NCBI GenBank assembly: GCA_029941825.1
Contig: JAPYTM010000027.1
Location: 1 to 5,541, forward strand
Reading direction: 5' to 3'
Source: Candidatus Nitrosopumilus sp.
GTDB lineage: Archaea; Thermoproteota; Nitrososphaeria; Nitrososphaerales; Nitrosopumilaceae
Length of the DNA stretch: 5,541 nt
In this document: positions 1 to 5,528 of the stretch, piece after piece
Layout of the letters: every line of letters begins with the position of its first letter
How positions within the stretch are numbered: position 1 is the first letter of the stretch
Position numbers and translations under genes: made by a program
The notes under the pieces: model-generated
The model's input: the letters and a program-made list of their open reading frames with translations, nothing else
What the model was told of the DNA's origin: nothing
Databases searched by the model: none

Positions 1-363
1 AATCTGAATTTTGTCAATCATGATATCTTTCATTAATAATGGAACATCTACTGCTTGTCTTACCTTCATGAAATATTCAGGTGAGCCATGAAATAGGTGG
101 GGTTGGGTCAATACAGATAGTGCTTTTGAACCTCCAGCAATCATTTGTCGTGCAATACTTGCAGGATCAGTAAGGGTTCTAATTTTCCCTAAAGAAGGTG
201 ACGCAAATTTCACTTCAGTTAGTAATGTGGCATGAAGGTTAGCCTTGATTATTTGTTTGAAATCTTTACTAGATCTTTGTAAATTGACATCAACATCATA
301 CACTCCATCATCAATCGCAATTTGAGAATTATTTACTAATTTCTTTAAAATATTTTCAGCCAT
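1..363 (-). CDS. trpC: Indole-3-glycerol phosphate synthase, N-terminal part (runs off left edge)
   Basis: TrpC converts 1-(o-carboxyphenylamino)-1-deoxyribulose 5-phosphate into indole-3-glycerol phosphate, with loss of CO2 and water, in cytosolic tryptophan synthesis. Reading the minus strand from the ATG at 363-361 gives 121 codons that stay open to base 1, about half of the family's usual 250 or so residues. The visible part has the family's first barrel strand, TEVKFASPSLGKIR, with the catalytic/phosphate-site E-x-K-x-x-S-P-S pattern at about residues 48-55. It also has ALSVLTQ near residue 84, matching the usual SVLTE strand, and PLLMKDIMID near residue 110, matching the PVLRKDF strand with its lysine. 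The start overlaps the end of trpD by 8 bases and is preceded by GGAGG at 374-370, six bases away, so the start is well fixed. It is the fourth gene of the trp operon. The C-terminal half, including later catalytic residues, lies outside the window. Confidence 0.93.
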   Translation of the reverse strand, partial: MAENILKKLVNNSQIAIDDGVYDVDVNLQRSSKDFKQIIKANLHATLLTEVKFASPSLGKIRTLTDPASIARQMIAGGSKALSVLTQPHLFHGSPEYFMKVRQAVDVPLLMKDIMIDKIQI

Positions 364-1402
364 TAGTAACCTCCTTTAGTTTTGAAATATCTCCTGTATC
401 ATTAATGAATCTCTCTAACAGTGAAATTGCTTTACCACTTTGGATAGTTTCAAGGGCTAGTTCTACACCTTCTTCAAAATTATTTACAACATTTGCAACA
501 ATTAACCCACCAGCTGCATTTAGTGCAGTAGTCTCAATCATGGCTTGATTTGCAGTATTATTTAGTACACCAACAAATGATTCTATCGCATCTTGTTTTG
601 TTTTAATTTGAATATCGTGAAGAGATGATTTGTGCAATCCTATAACTTCAGGGTCAATTGCATTCATCAATACTTTATCATTTCTTAAAACACACACTCT
701 ATTTACTGCACTAGTGGAAAATTCATCCATCCCATCATCCGAACGAACAGTCATTATATTTTGACCACCTTTTCTTTTTAGAATTGCAGGTAATCTATCA
801 AGAAAATCAATAGAGTATACTCCAATTAGTTGATTTTTGACACTAGCTGGATTTGATAATGGGCCTAACAAATTGAATGCAGTTCTTTTTCCCAATTGTT
901 TTCTAGCTGCCGATACATGTTTCATTGAAGGATGAAATTTTTGTGCAAACATAAAACAGATGTTATGTTTTTCTAAAATATCTGTAATTGCAGCAGTTTC
1001 TAAATTCAAATCATATCCAAAATATTCAAAAATATCTGCACTTCCAGAAACCCCCGAACTTGAACGATTTCCATGTTTTGCTACTACTCCACCAGCAGCT
1101 GCTACAACAAAAGATGCAGTAGTAGATACATTGAATGTCTGAAGTTTATCCCCTCCAGTACCACACATGTCAATTATAGTTCCAGTGTTTTTAGGCTCAA
1201 TTTTGAGAGAAAATTCATTCATTTTATCAAGCATTCCAAGTAATTCATCATCAGTTTCACCTTTTTCAGATAGTCTTGATAAAAAATCCATATTTTGAGA
1301 ATCACTAGTTTTTCCAGATAATACCTCAGTCATAATATTATTCATCTCATCATATGTGAGATCTGCTTTTTCTTGTAATTTTAAAATTAAATCTGAAATC
1401 AT
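356..1402 (-). CDS. trpD: Anthranilate phosphoribosyltransferase
   Basis: TrpD joins anthranilate to 5-phosphoribosyl-1-pyrophosphate, the second committed step of tryptophan synthesis. The 348-residue protein is full length for this class (about 330-350). An N-terminal helical domain covers about residues 1-75. The PRPP-binding GTGGD loop is at residues 81-85, followed by NVSTTAS at 91-97. KHGNRSSSGVSGSAD (109-123) is the anthranilate/PRPP segment. FHPSMKHVSAARKQLGKRT (156-174) and NLLGPLSNP (177-185) are the other classic blocks, and D226-E227 is the expected Mg-binding Asp-Glu pair. All key residues look intact. The ATG start overlaps the trpG stop as ATGA and has AGGTGA at 1415-1410, seven bases upstream. 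Its end overlaps the trpC start by 8 bases. These overlaps suggest translational coupling and stoichiometric expression. MoeA-like and nucleoside phosphorylase relatives share the fold, but the motifs and context leave little doubt. Confidence 0.97.
   Translation of the reverse strand: MISDLILKLQEKADLTYDEMNNIMTEVLSGKTSDSQNMDFLSRLSEKGETDDELLGMLDKMNEFSLKIEPKNTGTIIDMCGTGGDKLQTFNVSTTASFVVAAAGGVVAKHGNRSSSGVSGSADIFEYFGYDLNLETAAITDILEKHNICFMFAQKFHPSMKHVSAARKQLGKRTAFNLLGPLSNPASVKNQLIGVYSIDFLDRLPAILKRKGGQNIMTVRSDDGMDEFSTSAVNRVCVLRNDKVLMNAIDPEVIGLHKSSLHDIQIKTKQDAIESFVGVLNNTANQAMIETTALNAAGGLIVANVVNNFEEGVELALETIQSGKAISLLERFINDTGDISKLKEVTNG
369..377 (-). promoter_or_regulatory. Shine-Dalgarno site of trpC
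   Basis: The minus strand reads AAAGGAGGT, with the GGAGG core six bases before the trpC ATG, inside the trpD coding end. It selects this ATG as the start even though it lies within trpD. Confidence 0.8.
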
Positions 1403-1989
1403 TTTGCTTTCACCTGATTAATGAAATTCTCTAAAATTTTTTTCCCATCCTCAGTCATAATTGATTCAGGATGAAATTGTACCCCCTCTATCAAATAATC
1501 TTTATGTCTTATTGCCATTATTTCTCCATCATCAACTGCTACTGCAATAACTTGTAAAATATCTGGAATTATTGTTTTGTCAGCAACCAAACTATGATAC
1601 CTAGTTGCCATAAATGGATTTTTTACCCCTTTGAATAATTCTACATCTGAATGATCAACTGGACTAGTCTTTCCATGTCTCACACATCCAGCATTTGTAA
1701 CCTTTCCGCCAAATGCTGCAATGATTCCTTGATGTCCTAAACAAACACCCAATATCGGAGTATTTGCACCCATGTCTTTAATCACATCACTACATACTCC
1801 AAAGTATTTTTTGTCTTCAGGAGTTCCAGGACCTGGAGATATTATTATTGCATCATAGTTATTTTGTTTTATTTCATTAATGGTAATTTTGTCATTTCTA
1901 ATCACATCACACTCAACTCCTAATTCTCCAAGATATTGTGCAATATTGTACACAAATGAATCATAATTATCTATAATTAGAAATTTCAA
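1399..1989 (-). CDS. trpG: Anthranilate synthase component II (glutamine amidotransferase)
   Basis: TrpG hydrolyses glutamine and channels ammonia to TrpE for anthranilate formation. It is a 196-residue class I (triad) amidotransferase of normal length. The N terminus FLIIDNYDSFVYN is typical of TrpG/PabA. SPGPG at 51-55 forms the oxyanion-side loop, GVCLGHQ at 81-87 places the nucleophile at C83, and QFHPES at 171-176 supplies H173 and E175. RHGK (104-107) and TRYHSL (129-134) are further family blocks. The start codon is TTG, overlapping the trpE stop as TTGA. It is supported by AAGGAGG at 2000-1994 with a 4-base spacer, by the exact fit of the N terminus to the family, and by the absence of an in-frame ATG nearby. 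The same subunit may also serve p-aminobenzoate synthesis where a PabB exists, as in some other organisms. That cannot be judged here. Confidence 0.96.
   Translation of the reverse strand: MKFLIIDNYDSFVYNIAQYLGELGVECDVIRNDKITINEIKQNNYDAIIISPGPGTPEDKKYFGVCSDVIKDMGANTPILGVCLGHQGIIAAFGGKVTNAGCVRHGKTSPVDHSDVELFKGVKNPFMATRYHSLVADKTIIPDILQVIAVAVDDGEIMAIRHKDYLIEGVQFHPESIMTEDGKKILENFINQVKAK
1410..1415 (-). promoter_or_regulatory. Shine-Dalgarno site of trpD
   Basis: The minus strand reads AGGTGA, seven bases before the trpD ATG and within the last trpG codons. GGTGA complements the conserved 3' end of archaeal 16S rRNA. Confidence 0.7.
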
Positions 1990-3332
1990 TTTGCCTCCTT
2001 TAGTGCTTGAAGCATTGCTCCTGCTTTATGTTCAGTTTCTTTGAATTCATTTTTGGCAATAGAGTCAGAAACTATTCCAGCTCCTGATTGTACAAATCCT
2101 TTATTCCCATTAATGAATATACTTCGAATTGCTATTGCAAAGTCACAACATCCATTGTATGAGAAATATCCAACAGCTCCAGCATAGGGTCCACGAGATT
2201 CAGATTCCAATTCATCAATGATTTCCATTGCTCTGACTTTTGGAGCACCTGATACAGTTCCTGCTGGAAACACTGCCTGAAATGCATCAAACATGTCATT
2301 TTCAGGTGCTAAATTACCCACAATATGACTAACAATGTGTTGAACATGGCTGAATCGCTTTATCTGCATGAGTGATTCTGGATGAACCGTACCATATTTG
2401 CAAACCCTACCAATATCGTTTCGGCCTAAATCCACAAGCATTGTATGCTCTGCTAATTCCTTCTCATCAGTAATTAGTTCATCTGATAATTGTTTATTTT
2501 TCTCTTCATCATCAGTAATTTTTCGAGTCCCAGCTATTGGGAATGTCTCTACTCTATCTCCAGTAATTCTAACTAACATTTCAGGAGATGCTCCAATGAT
2601 TGTCTTTTCACCTTGTTTCAAATGATACATGTATGGTGATGGATTTAATTTTCGTAGTGTTTTATACAATGTTAAATTATCCCCAGTTACATCAAATACA
2701 AATTTCCTAGATAAAACAACTTGAAAAATATCTCCATCATGAATTAATTTTTTTGCTTTATTTACAATACTTGAATATTTTTCCTCATCCATATTAGGTG
2801 TAACATCACTTGAATGAAATTTGCCAAAAGTGTCATTATCCATTTTTAATTTATCAAACCTATTCTCATTATTGTAAAAATAAAATAATTTTTTATGTAA
2901 ATTGTCATATAAAATACCATCATCATAAATCCCAAATTCCATTAATGGTTGTATGGCATCATGAGTATCTGGGATGTCCTCCACCAGTCTAATTGCATCA
3001 TAATTTACTACCCCTACTGCTCCCCCCAAATATCGATATGATTGATCATCTGATTTTCCAAGTAATTTCTGTAATTCAGAAAATGGATCATCTGTGTTTA
3101 TGATTTTTGTGGAACCATTTTCAATAATTTCTACTTTATCAGAATATCCTTTTAGTATTATTTTTGGATCAAACCCCATTACAGATGTCTCAGCTAGTAC
3201 TTCAGGTCCAGTCAATGACTCAAATAGAAATGAATGGGAATAATTTCTTGAAATTTTATTATAAATTTGAAATTGGTTTTCAGATAAATCTAGAGGTATT
3301 ACTTTTGCTTGAGTTTTTCCAAAGGTGTCCAC
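1986..3332 (-). CDS. trpE: Anthranilate synthase component I
   Basis: TrpE makes anthranilate from chorismate using ammonia supplied by TrpG. It is 448 residues long, slightly above the roughly 420 of short archaeal TrpE proteins. The feedback-inhibition site looks intact: LFES at 36-39 and NPSPYMY at 230-236 are the two segments that hold tryptophan in characterised enzymes. Catalytic-domain blocks follow in order: PIAGTR (265-270), AEHTMLVDLGRND (294-306), HVQHIVS (329-335), PAGTVSGAPK (356-365), GPYAGAVGY (381-389) and SGAGIVSDS (416-424). Joined to trpG, trpD and trpC, it is TrpE rather than PabB. The assigned start is GTG at 3332-3330. No ATG lies in frame upstream before a stop at 3392-3390, and no SD precedes it, but a TATA box about 30 bases upstream suits a leaderless message. 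The first ten or so residues are therefore the least certain part. Confidence 0.95.
   Translation of the reverse strand: MDTFGKTQAKVIPLDLSENQFQIYNKISRNYSHSFLFESLTGPEVLAETSVMGFDPKIILKGYSDKVEIIENGSTKIINTDDPFSELQKLLGKSDDQSYRYLGGAVGVVNYDAIRLVEDIPDTHDAIQPLMEFGIYDDGILYDNLHKKLFYFYNNENRFDKLKMDNDTFGKFHSSDVTPNMDEEKYSSIVNKAKKLIHDGDIFQVVLSRKFVFDVTGDNLTLYKTLRKLNPSPYMYHLKQGEKTIIGASPEMLVRITGDRVETFPIAGTRKITDDEEKNKQLSDELITDEKELAEHTMLVDLGRNDIGRVCKYGTVHPESLMQIKRFSHVQHIVSHIVGNLAPENDMFDAFQAVFPAGTVSGAPKVRAMEIIDELESESRGPYAGAVGYFSYNGCCDFAIAIRSIFINGNKGFVQSGAGIVSDSIAKNEFKETEHKAGAMLQALKEAN
1994..2000 (-). promoter_or_regulatory. Shine-Dalgarno site that fixes the TTG start of trpG
   Basis: The minus strand reads AAGGAGG, followed by CAAA and then TTG. 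It lies inside the last codons of trpE. This strong match to the anti-SD end of 16S rRNA is the main reason to accept a TTG start here. Confidence 0.8.
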
Positions 3333-3356
3333 CCATGAATGCCATTTTGGAGGTTT

Positions 3357-3366
3357 ATTATTTAAA
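3357..3366 (-). promoter_or_regulatory. TATA box of the trp operon promoter
   Basis: On the minus strand this reads TTTAAATAAT, a good archaeal TATA box. Its centre is about 30 bases before the trpE GTG, so transcription should begin at or within a few bases of the start codon. No SD sequence lies between box and gene, which fits a leaderless first cistron. The start site is predicted, not observed. Confidence 0.6.
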
Positions 3367-3432
3367 GTGATAAGTGGATTCCAAATAGATCATTTCAGTC
3401 TAAATTGATCAACCTTTCAGGCACAAACAAGT

Positions 3433-3450
3433 TACGGTATAGTACGGTAC
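3433..3450 (+). repeat. Tandem TACGGTA repeats, 10 bases apart
   Basis: TACGGTAT (3433-3440) and TACGGTAC (3443-3450) are direct repeats with a 10-base period, so both copies face the same side of the helix, just upstream of the zinc-finger TATA box. A third copy of the core lies inverted as TATACC at 3471-3476, between that TATA box and the start codon, pairing with GGTATA at 3436-3441. The second copy is also part of the near-palindrome GTACGGTAC. This layout resembles a regulator binding site, possibly one that blocks or recruits the basal machinery. No bound protein can be named. Confidence 0.45.
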
Positions 3451-3460
3451 TTTTATATAA
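3451..3460 (+). promoter_or_regulatory. TATA box of the zinc-finger gene
   Basis: The sequence TTTTATATAA is a strong archaeal TATA box. Its centre lies about 28 bases before the ATG at 3484, placing the predicted transcription start at or next to the A of the start codon. That supports a leaderless message and the choice of this ATG over the internal one at 3517. Confidence 0.65.
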
Positions 3461-3483
3461 TATTTGATCGTATACCATTCACC

Positions 3484-3672
3484 ATGCAGAGGACAAATCA
3501 AGCAATTGTAAGTAAAATGCAAATTCTACAAACTCATAATGTACAATCTTCAGTTAGTAAAGTGGAATGCTATGTTTGTGGTAAAGGATTAGAGGATGGT
3601 TACAGTATAACTGCTAAAACCCTAAAACATGGAATTGTACTTTTTTGTGATATTCATTATTCATTACAATGA
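3484..3672 (+). CDS. Small putative zinc-binding protein (CxxC...CxxH)
   Basis: This is a 62-residue protein I cannot assign to a named family. The first 26 or so residues are polar with no membrane segment. From residue 28 it has ECYVCGKGL (C29, C32), then 22 residues, then FCDIH (C55, H58). The C-x2-C-x22-C-x2-H spacing suits one structural zinc site of treble-clef or zinc-ribbon type. Such mini-proteins are common in ammonia-oxidising archaea and are often thought to bind nucleic acid or protein partners; that role is inference here. The gene is divergent from trpE across 151 bases with repeats in between, so it could be a regulator of, or co-regulated with, tryptophan synthesis, but nothing in the protein itself shows this. 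The start follows from the promoter position. The next gene, an aldo/keto reductase, converges on it with 16 bases between stop codons. Confidence 0.75.
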   Translation: MQRTNQAIVSKMQILQTHNVQSSVSKVECYVCGKGLEDGYSITAKTLKHGIVLFCDIHYSLQ

Positions 3673-3674
3673 AT
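3659..3674. repeat. 16-base inverted repeat at the zinc-finger gene stop
   Basis: ATTCATT at 3659-3665 and AATGAAT at 3668-3674 are perfect inverted 7-base arms around AC. The repeat spans the zinc-finger stop codon and lies just past the aldo/keto reductase stop. It is AT-rich with a 2-base centre, so it is a poor RNA hairpin. A role in ending either transcript is only a possibility, and only short T runs lie nearby. Confidence 0.35.
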
Positions 3675-3688
3675 GAATGTTTTCAGAT

Positions 3689-4672
3689 TTAGCGATACTC
3701 ATCACCGCAATCACCAATTTCATCAAACAAATCATTGGATTTTACAGTAACTGCATCGATTTTAGATATATCATCAGAATCAAGGGTTATATCAAAAACT
3801 CTAGTGTTGTCTTCTCGATGATTAGTAATTCCTAACCTTGCTCCAATAATTACACCTGCGACTTGAGGTTTATCTAAAATGAATCGTGTTGCAATATTTG
3901 CAATACTTGAATCATGTTTTTTTGCAATTCCATCTAACACTAGTAATAGTTCTTGGAATAGTATCCATCCACCCCATGCATCAATCATGGTTTTGTATTT
4001 TTGCAAACTAGCAGTAACCAAGTCGCCTCCGTGTGGTTCATCTACTTTCAAATATTTCTCTGAAAAAAACCCACCTAACAATACACCATAAGATAAAATT
4101 TTTATGTTATTTTTTGAGAAAAATGGAGTCATTAGTTTTTCTGGTCTTTGATCTAAAATAGAATATTGTACTTGGTTTGATACAATAGTATGTCCGTTAT
4201 CTAGAATGATTTTAACTTGTTCAGTATCAAAGTTTGTTAAACCCAAATGTTTTATTTTATTTTCTGCTTGCAATTTTGACAAGTGATGCAATGCATCAAG
4301 GTAACTAGTGTCATTGTAATCCCACCAATGAAACTGAAGTAAGTCAATACAATCAGTATTCATTTTCTTTAATGATTGATCAATGTGCTGTGTTACAATG
4401 CTATTACTCATTGGTCCAGGATTTGGAACAAATTTTGTAAATGCCTCAAAGTGGGTATCATTTTTTTTGCTAAATTCACCAATTAATGATTCTGCTGGAC
4501 CGTAAATATCTGCAAGATCCCAGGTGGTAAATCCTGCTTTATGGTAAGATAACATGTCTGAAATTGCTAATTTAGAGTCAATTTGGCCATGACTTCCTGC
4601 AACTTGCCACATTCCATTTAAAATTCTACAAATTTCCAAGTCTGGTGCAAGAAGAGTTTTCTCTATTGGCAT
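3689..4672 (-). CDS. Aldo/keto reductase
   Basis: This 327-residue enzyme has the length of a typical (beta/alpha)8 NAD(P)H-dependent aldo/keto reductase that reduces a carbonyl to an alcohol in the cytosol; its substrate is unknown. The full catalytic tetrad is visible: D52 and Y57 in WDLADIYG, K80 in FTKF, and H115 in LLQFHWWDY. SNQVQYS (165-171) and YGVLLGG (195-201) fit later barrel strands. GVIIGARLG (273-281) with N289 after it is the cofactor phosphate-binding segment. From memory, the blocks NGMWQVAG (19-26), QFHWWDY and DAWGGWILFQELL (231-243) mark a well-conserved subfamily that is widespread in bacteria and also found in plants and fungi. I know of no established physiological role for it. 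A bacterial origin by transfer is possible but untested. The gene stands alone: convergent with the zinc-finger gene, divergent from the next one. The ATG start puts the conserved N terminus in the right place, and there is no SD. Confidence 0.92.
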   Translation of the reverse strand: MPIEKTLLAPDLEICRILNGMWQVAGSHGQIDSKLAISDMLSYHKAGFTTWDLADIYGPAESLIGEFSKKNDTHFEAFTKFVPNPGPMSNSIVTQHIDQSLKKMNTDCIDLLQFHWWDYNDTSYLDALHHLSKLQAENKIKHLGLTNFDTEQVKIILDNGHTIVSNQVQYSILDQRPEKLMTPFFSKNNIKILSYGVLLGGFFSEKYLKVDEPHGGDLVTASLQKYKTMIDAWGGWILFQELLLVLDGIAKKHDSSIANIATRFILDKPQVAGVIIGARLGITNHREDNTRVFDITLDSDDISKIDAVTVKSNDLFDEIGDCGDEYR

Positions 4673-4729
4673 GAATAATTACAATAAACCCTCACTAAAA
4701 TACAAAGTTATTTTTTTGAACCAATCTGT
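4673..4729. promoter_or_regulatory. Short divergent promoter between reductase and 164-residue protein gene
   Basis: Only 57 bases separate the two start codons. On the minus strand TTTGTATTTTA (4706-4696) centres about 28 bases before the reductase ATG and is a weak TATA box. On the plus strand, AAATACAAA (4698-4706) lies at about the right distance from the ATG at 4730. The two elements would overlap, so polymerase assembly in one direction would exclude the other. A seven-to-eight T run at 4710-4717 is the other visible element. Neither box is a strong match. Confidence 0.35.
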
Positions 4730-5224
4730 ATGGAATGCACGTTGACTAATTGTCATGGGTTTTCAAATGAGACAACTCATTTAGAATTTCATACATCATA
4801 CAATGAATCACAAATGAATGAAACAACACAAACGCAAATCAACTTGGGTGATTACAACAAACCACAAGAACAAACCAAAGCAATTGGTATTGGAAAGATT
4901 TTGGGTAAAATCATCAATATCAAGGCCTTTAAAACAAACAGAGGGAAACCATCACCATATACTCCAAAAGAAATGATTGGAGAAGATGGATTGACAGATT
5001 ACAATGTCATTGATACTCTAGAAACATTTGATGTAAATAATCAAAAGGTTAGTTCTTTTTTTGTAACACCCGCAATAGTGAAGCAGATTCAAAGAGTTCC
5101 AAATTATCAATCAGAACTGGCAGCAGGGAAAGTATTTGGACCATGTAAAGTAGGTCAAAAAGTATCTGCAAAAACTAGTGCAAACTATTGGTGTCTTCTT
5201 TTCTCAGGAGAAGAAGGTTACTAG
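4730..5224 (+). CDS. Hypothetical protein, unrecognised (164 residues)
   Basis: I do not recognise a family. Residues 1-50 are polar and rich in N, T, Q and E (C3, C8, H9, H17 and H21 lie in this part) and look disordered. From about residue 51 the sequence becomes compact and mixed: AIGIGKILGKIINIKAF (51-67), a basic, proline-rich stretch KTNRGKPSPYTPKE (68-81), then FFVTPAIVKQI (110-120), FGPCKVGQKVSAKTS (136-150) and NYWCLLFSG (152-160). There is no signal peptide or membrane helix. Alternation of beta-like and basic segments could fit a small nucleic-acid-binding domain, but this is speculation. The start is uncertain: ATG 4814 (residue 29, MNETTQ) would remove the first 28 residues and has an AT-rich stretch about 30 bases upstream. 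The long open frame, promoter-like sequence before it and a T-run terminator after it support a real gene. Confidence 0.7.
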   Translation: MECTLTNCHGFSNETTHLEFHTSYNESQMNETTQTQINLGDYNKPQEQTKAIGIGKILGKIINIKAFKTNRGKPSPYTPKEMIGEDGLTDYNVIDTLETFDVNNQKVSSFFVTPAIVKQIQRVPNYQSELAAGKVFGPCKVGQKVSAKTSANYWCLLFSGEEGY

Positions 5225-5227
5225 ATT

Positions 5228-5243
5228 TTTTTTAATTAAAAAA
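5228..5243. terminator. Bidirectional oligo-T terminator
   Basis: TTTTTT-AATT-AAAAAA is a perfect 16-base palindrome between two convergent genes; on the plus strand the T run is eight long (5226-5233). Archaeal RNA polymerase stops at U-rich runs without needing a hairpin, so each strand supplies a stop signal for the gene entering it. For the minus-strand gene the palindrome overlaps its last codons and stop (5236-5243), so termination would occur right at or just past the stop codon. Confidence 0.6.
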
Positions 5244-5499
5244 TATATACATATTTTATGGAACCACCTTCGGCATCTCCTCTCATCCCTTTATCTAAGA
5301 AATGTTCTTCAATTGCTCTAGCATCACTTTCACTATGTATCGACCAATCTGCCCATTCTGAAATATCTTTACCATTATTGTAATGTTGATCTTTTCGACT
5401 TTTTGGGGTATCTGTAATACCAATAGTCCATAAAGTATAATCCTTTTTTATTCTATGAACTCTCTTTTCAATTTCAGAAATTATTTGGGGTTTTTCCAT
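5236..5499 (-). CDS. Small GIY-YIG-like protein
   Basis: This 87-residue protein resembles the GIY-YIG fold. DYTLWTIGITDTP (20-32) matches the second-strand YIG motif with W at the usual Y position. R35 and H39 (SRKDQH) match the R-x3-H of the following helix, and E64 in ARAIEE fits the metal-binding Glu helix. A GIY-type first strand is missing before YIG, yet the protein ends in KYVYIF (82-87), just like the strand that normally opens the domain. From memory, short proteins with this ending occur in microbes and phages, without known function. If active it would be a DNA nicking or cleaving enzyme; the altered motifs make a non-catalytic role equally possible. The first 19 residues form a charged helix. 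The ATG start follows a TATA box at the right distance, with no SD. The gene converges on the 164-residue protein gene across a shared terminator. Confidence 0.75.
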   Translation of the reverse strand: MEKPQIISEIEKRVHRIKKDYTLWTIGITDTPKSRKDQHYNNGKDISEWADWSIHSESDARAIEEHFLDKGMRGDAEGGSIKYVYIF

Positions 5500-5520
5500 G
5501 AATATGCTTGAAAGTTTGGC

Positions 5521-5528
5521 TTTAAAAA
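5521..5528 (-). promoter_or_regulatory. TATA box of the GIY-YIG-like gene
   Basis: The minus strand reads TTTTTAAA, centred about 25 bases before the ATG at 5499, as expected for a leaderless archaeal message. No SD lies in the gap. Upstream sequence (possible BRE) is cut off by the window edge. Confidence 0.55.

Larger units (their letters stand above)
3333..3483. promoter_or_regulatory. Divergent control region between trpE and a zinc-finger gene
   Basis: These 151 bases separate two genes transcribed away from each other. They contain one TATA box per direction (3366-3357 minus strand, 3451-3460 plus strand). Between the two boxes, at 3367-3450, are about 84 bases that hold the perfect 8-base palindrome TTGATCAA at 3405-3412 (half repeated as TTGATC at 3464-3469) and the GGTA repeats described separately. 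Shared regulation of both genes through this region is plausible but inferred. I see no RNA hairpin or Trp-codon-rich leader peptide of the bacterial attenuator type. Confidence 0.6.

Noticed and set aside
2398..2625. Plus-strand open frame of 75 codons opposite trpE
   Set aside because: Lies wholly within trpE on the other strand, serine/phenylalanine-rich as expected of a reverse shadow, with no promoter or SD. Similar frames at 960-1142, 2810-2992, 3164-3370 and 3879-4091 were rejected for the same reason.
1986..3332. PabB (aminodeoxychorismate synthase) instead of TrpE
   Set aside because: The tryptophan-binding LFES and NPSPYM segments are present and the gene is followed by trpG, trpD and trpC.
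3333..3389. trpE frame open upstream to 3389, with two Trp codons just before the GTG, suggesting a longer protein or attenuator leader
   Set aside because: No ATG, GTG or TTG start in that stretch, the TATA box lies inside it, and no alternative hairpins are evident.
3540..3545. TGTACA, identical to the TRP-box consensus of the Methanothermobacter TrpY regulator
   Set aside because: Single copy inside the zinc-finger coding region, not near the trpE promoter; likely chance in AT-rich DNA, and no TrpY-like gene is visible.
3484..3672. Zinc-finger protein as an anti-TRAP analogue
   Set aside because: Anti-TRAP has a DnaJ-like repeated CxxCxGxG pattern; here there is one CxxC and one CxxH, and no TRAP gene is visible.
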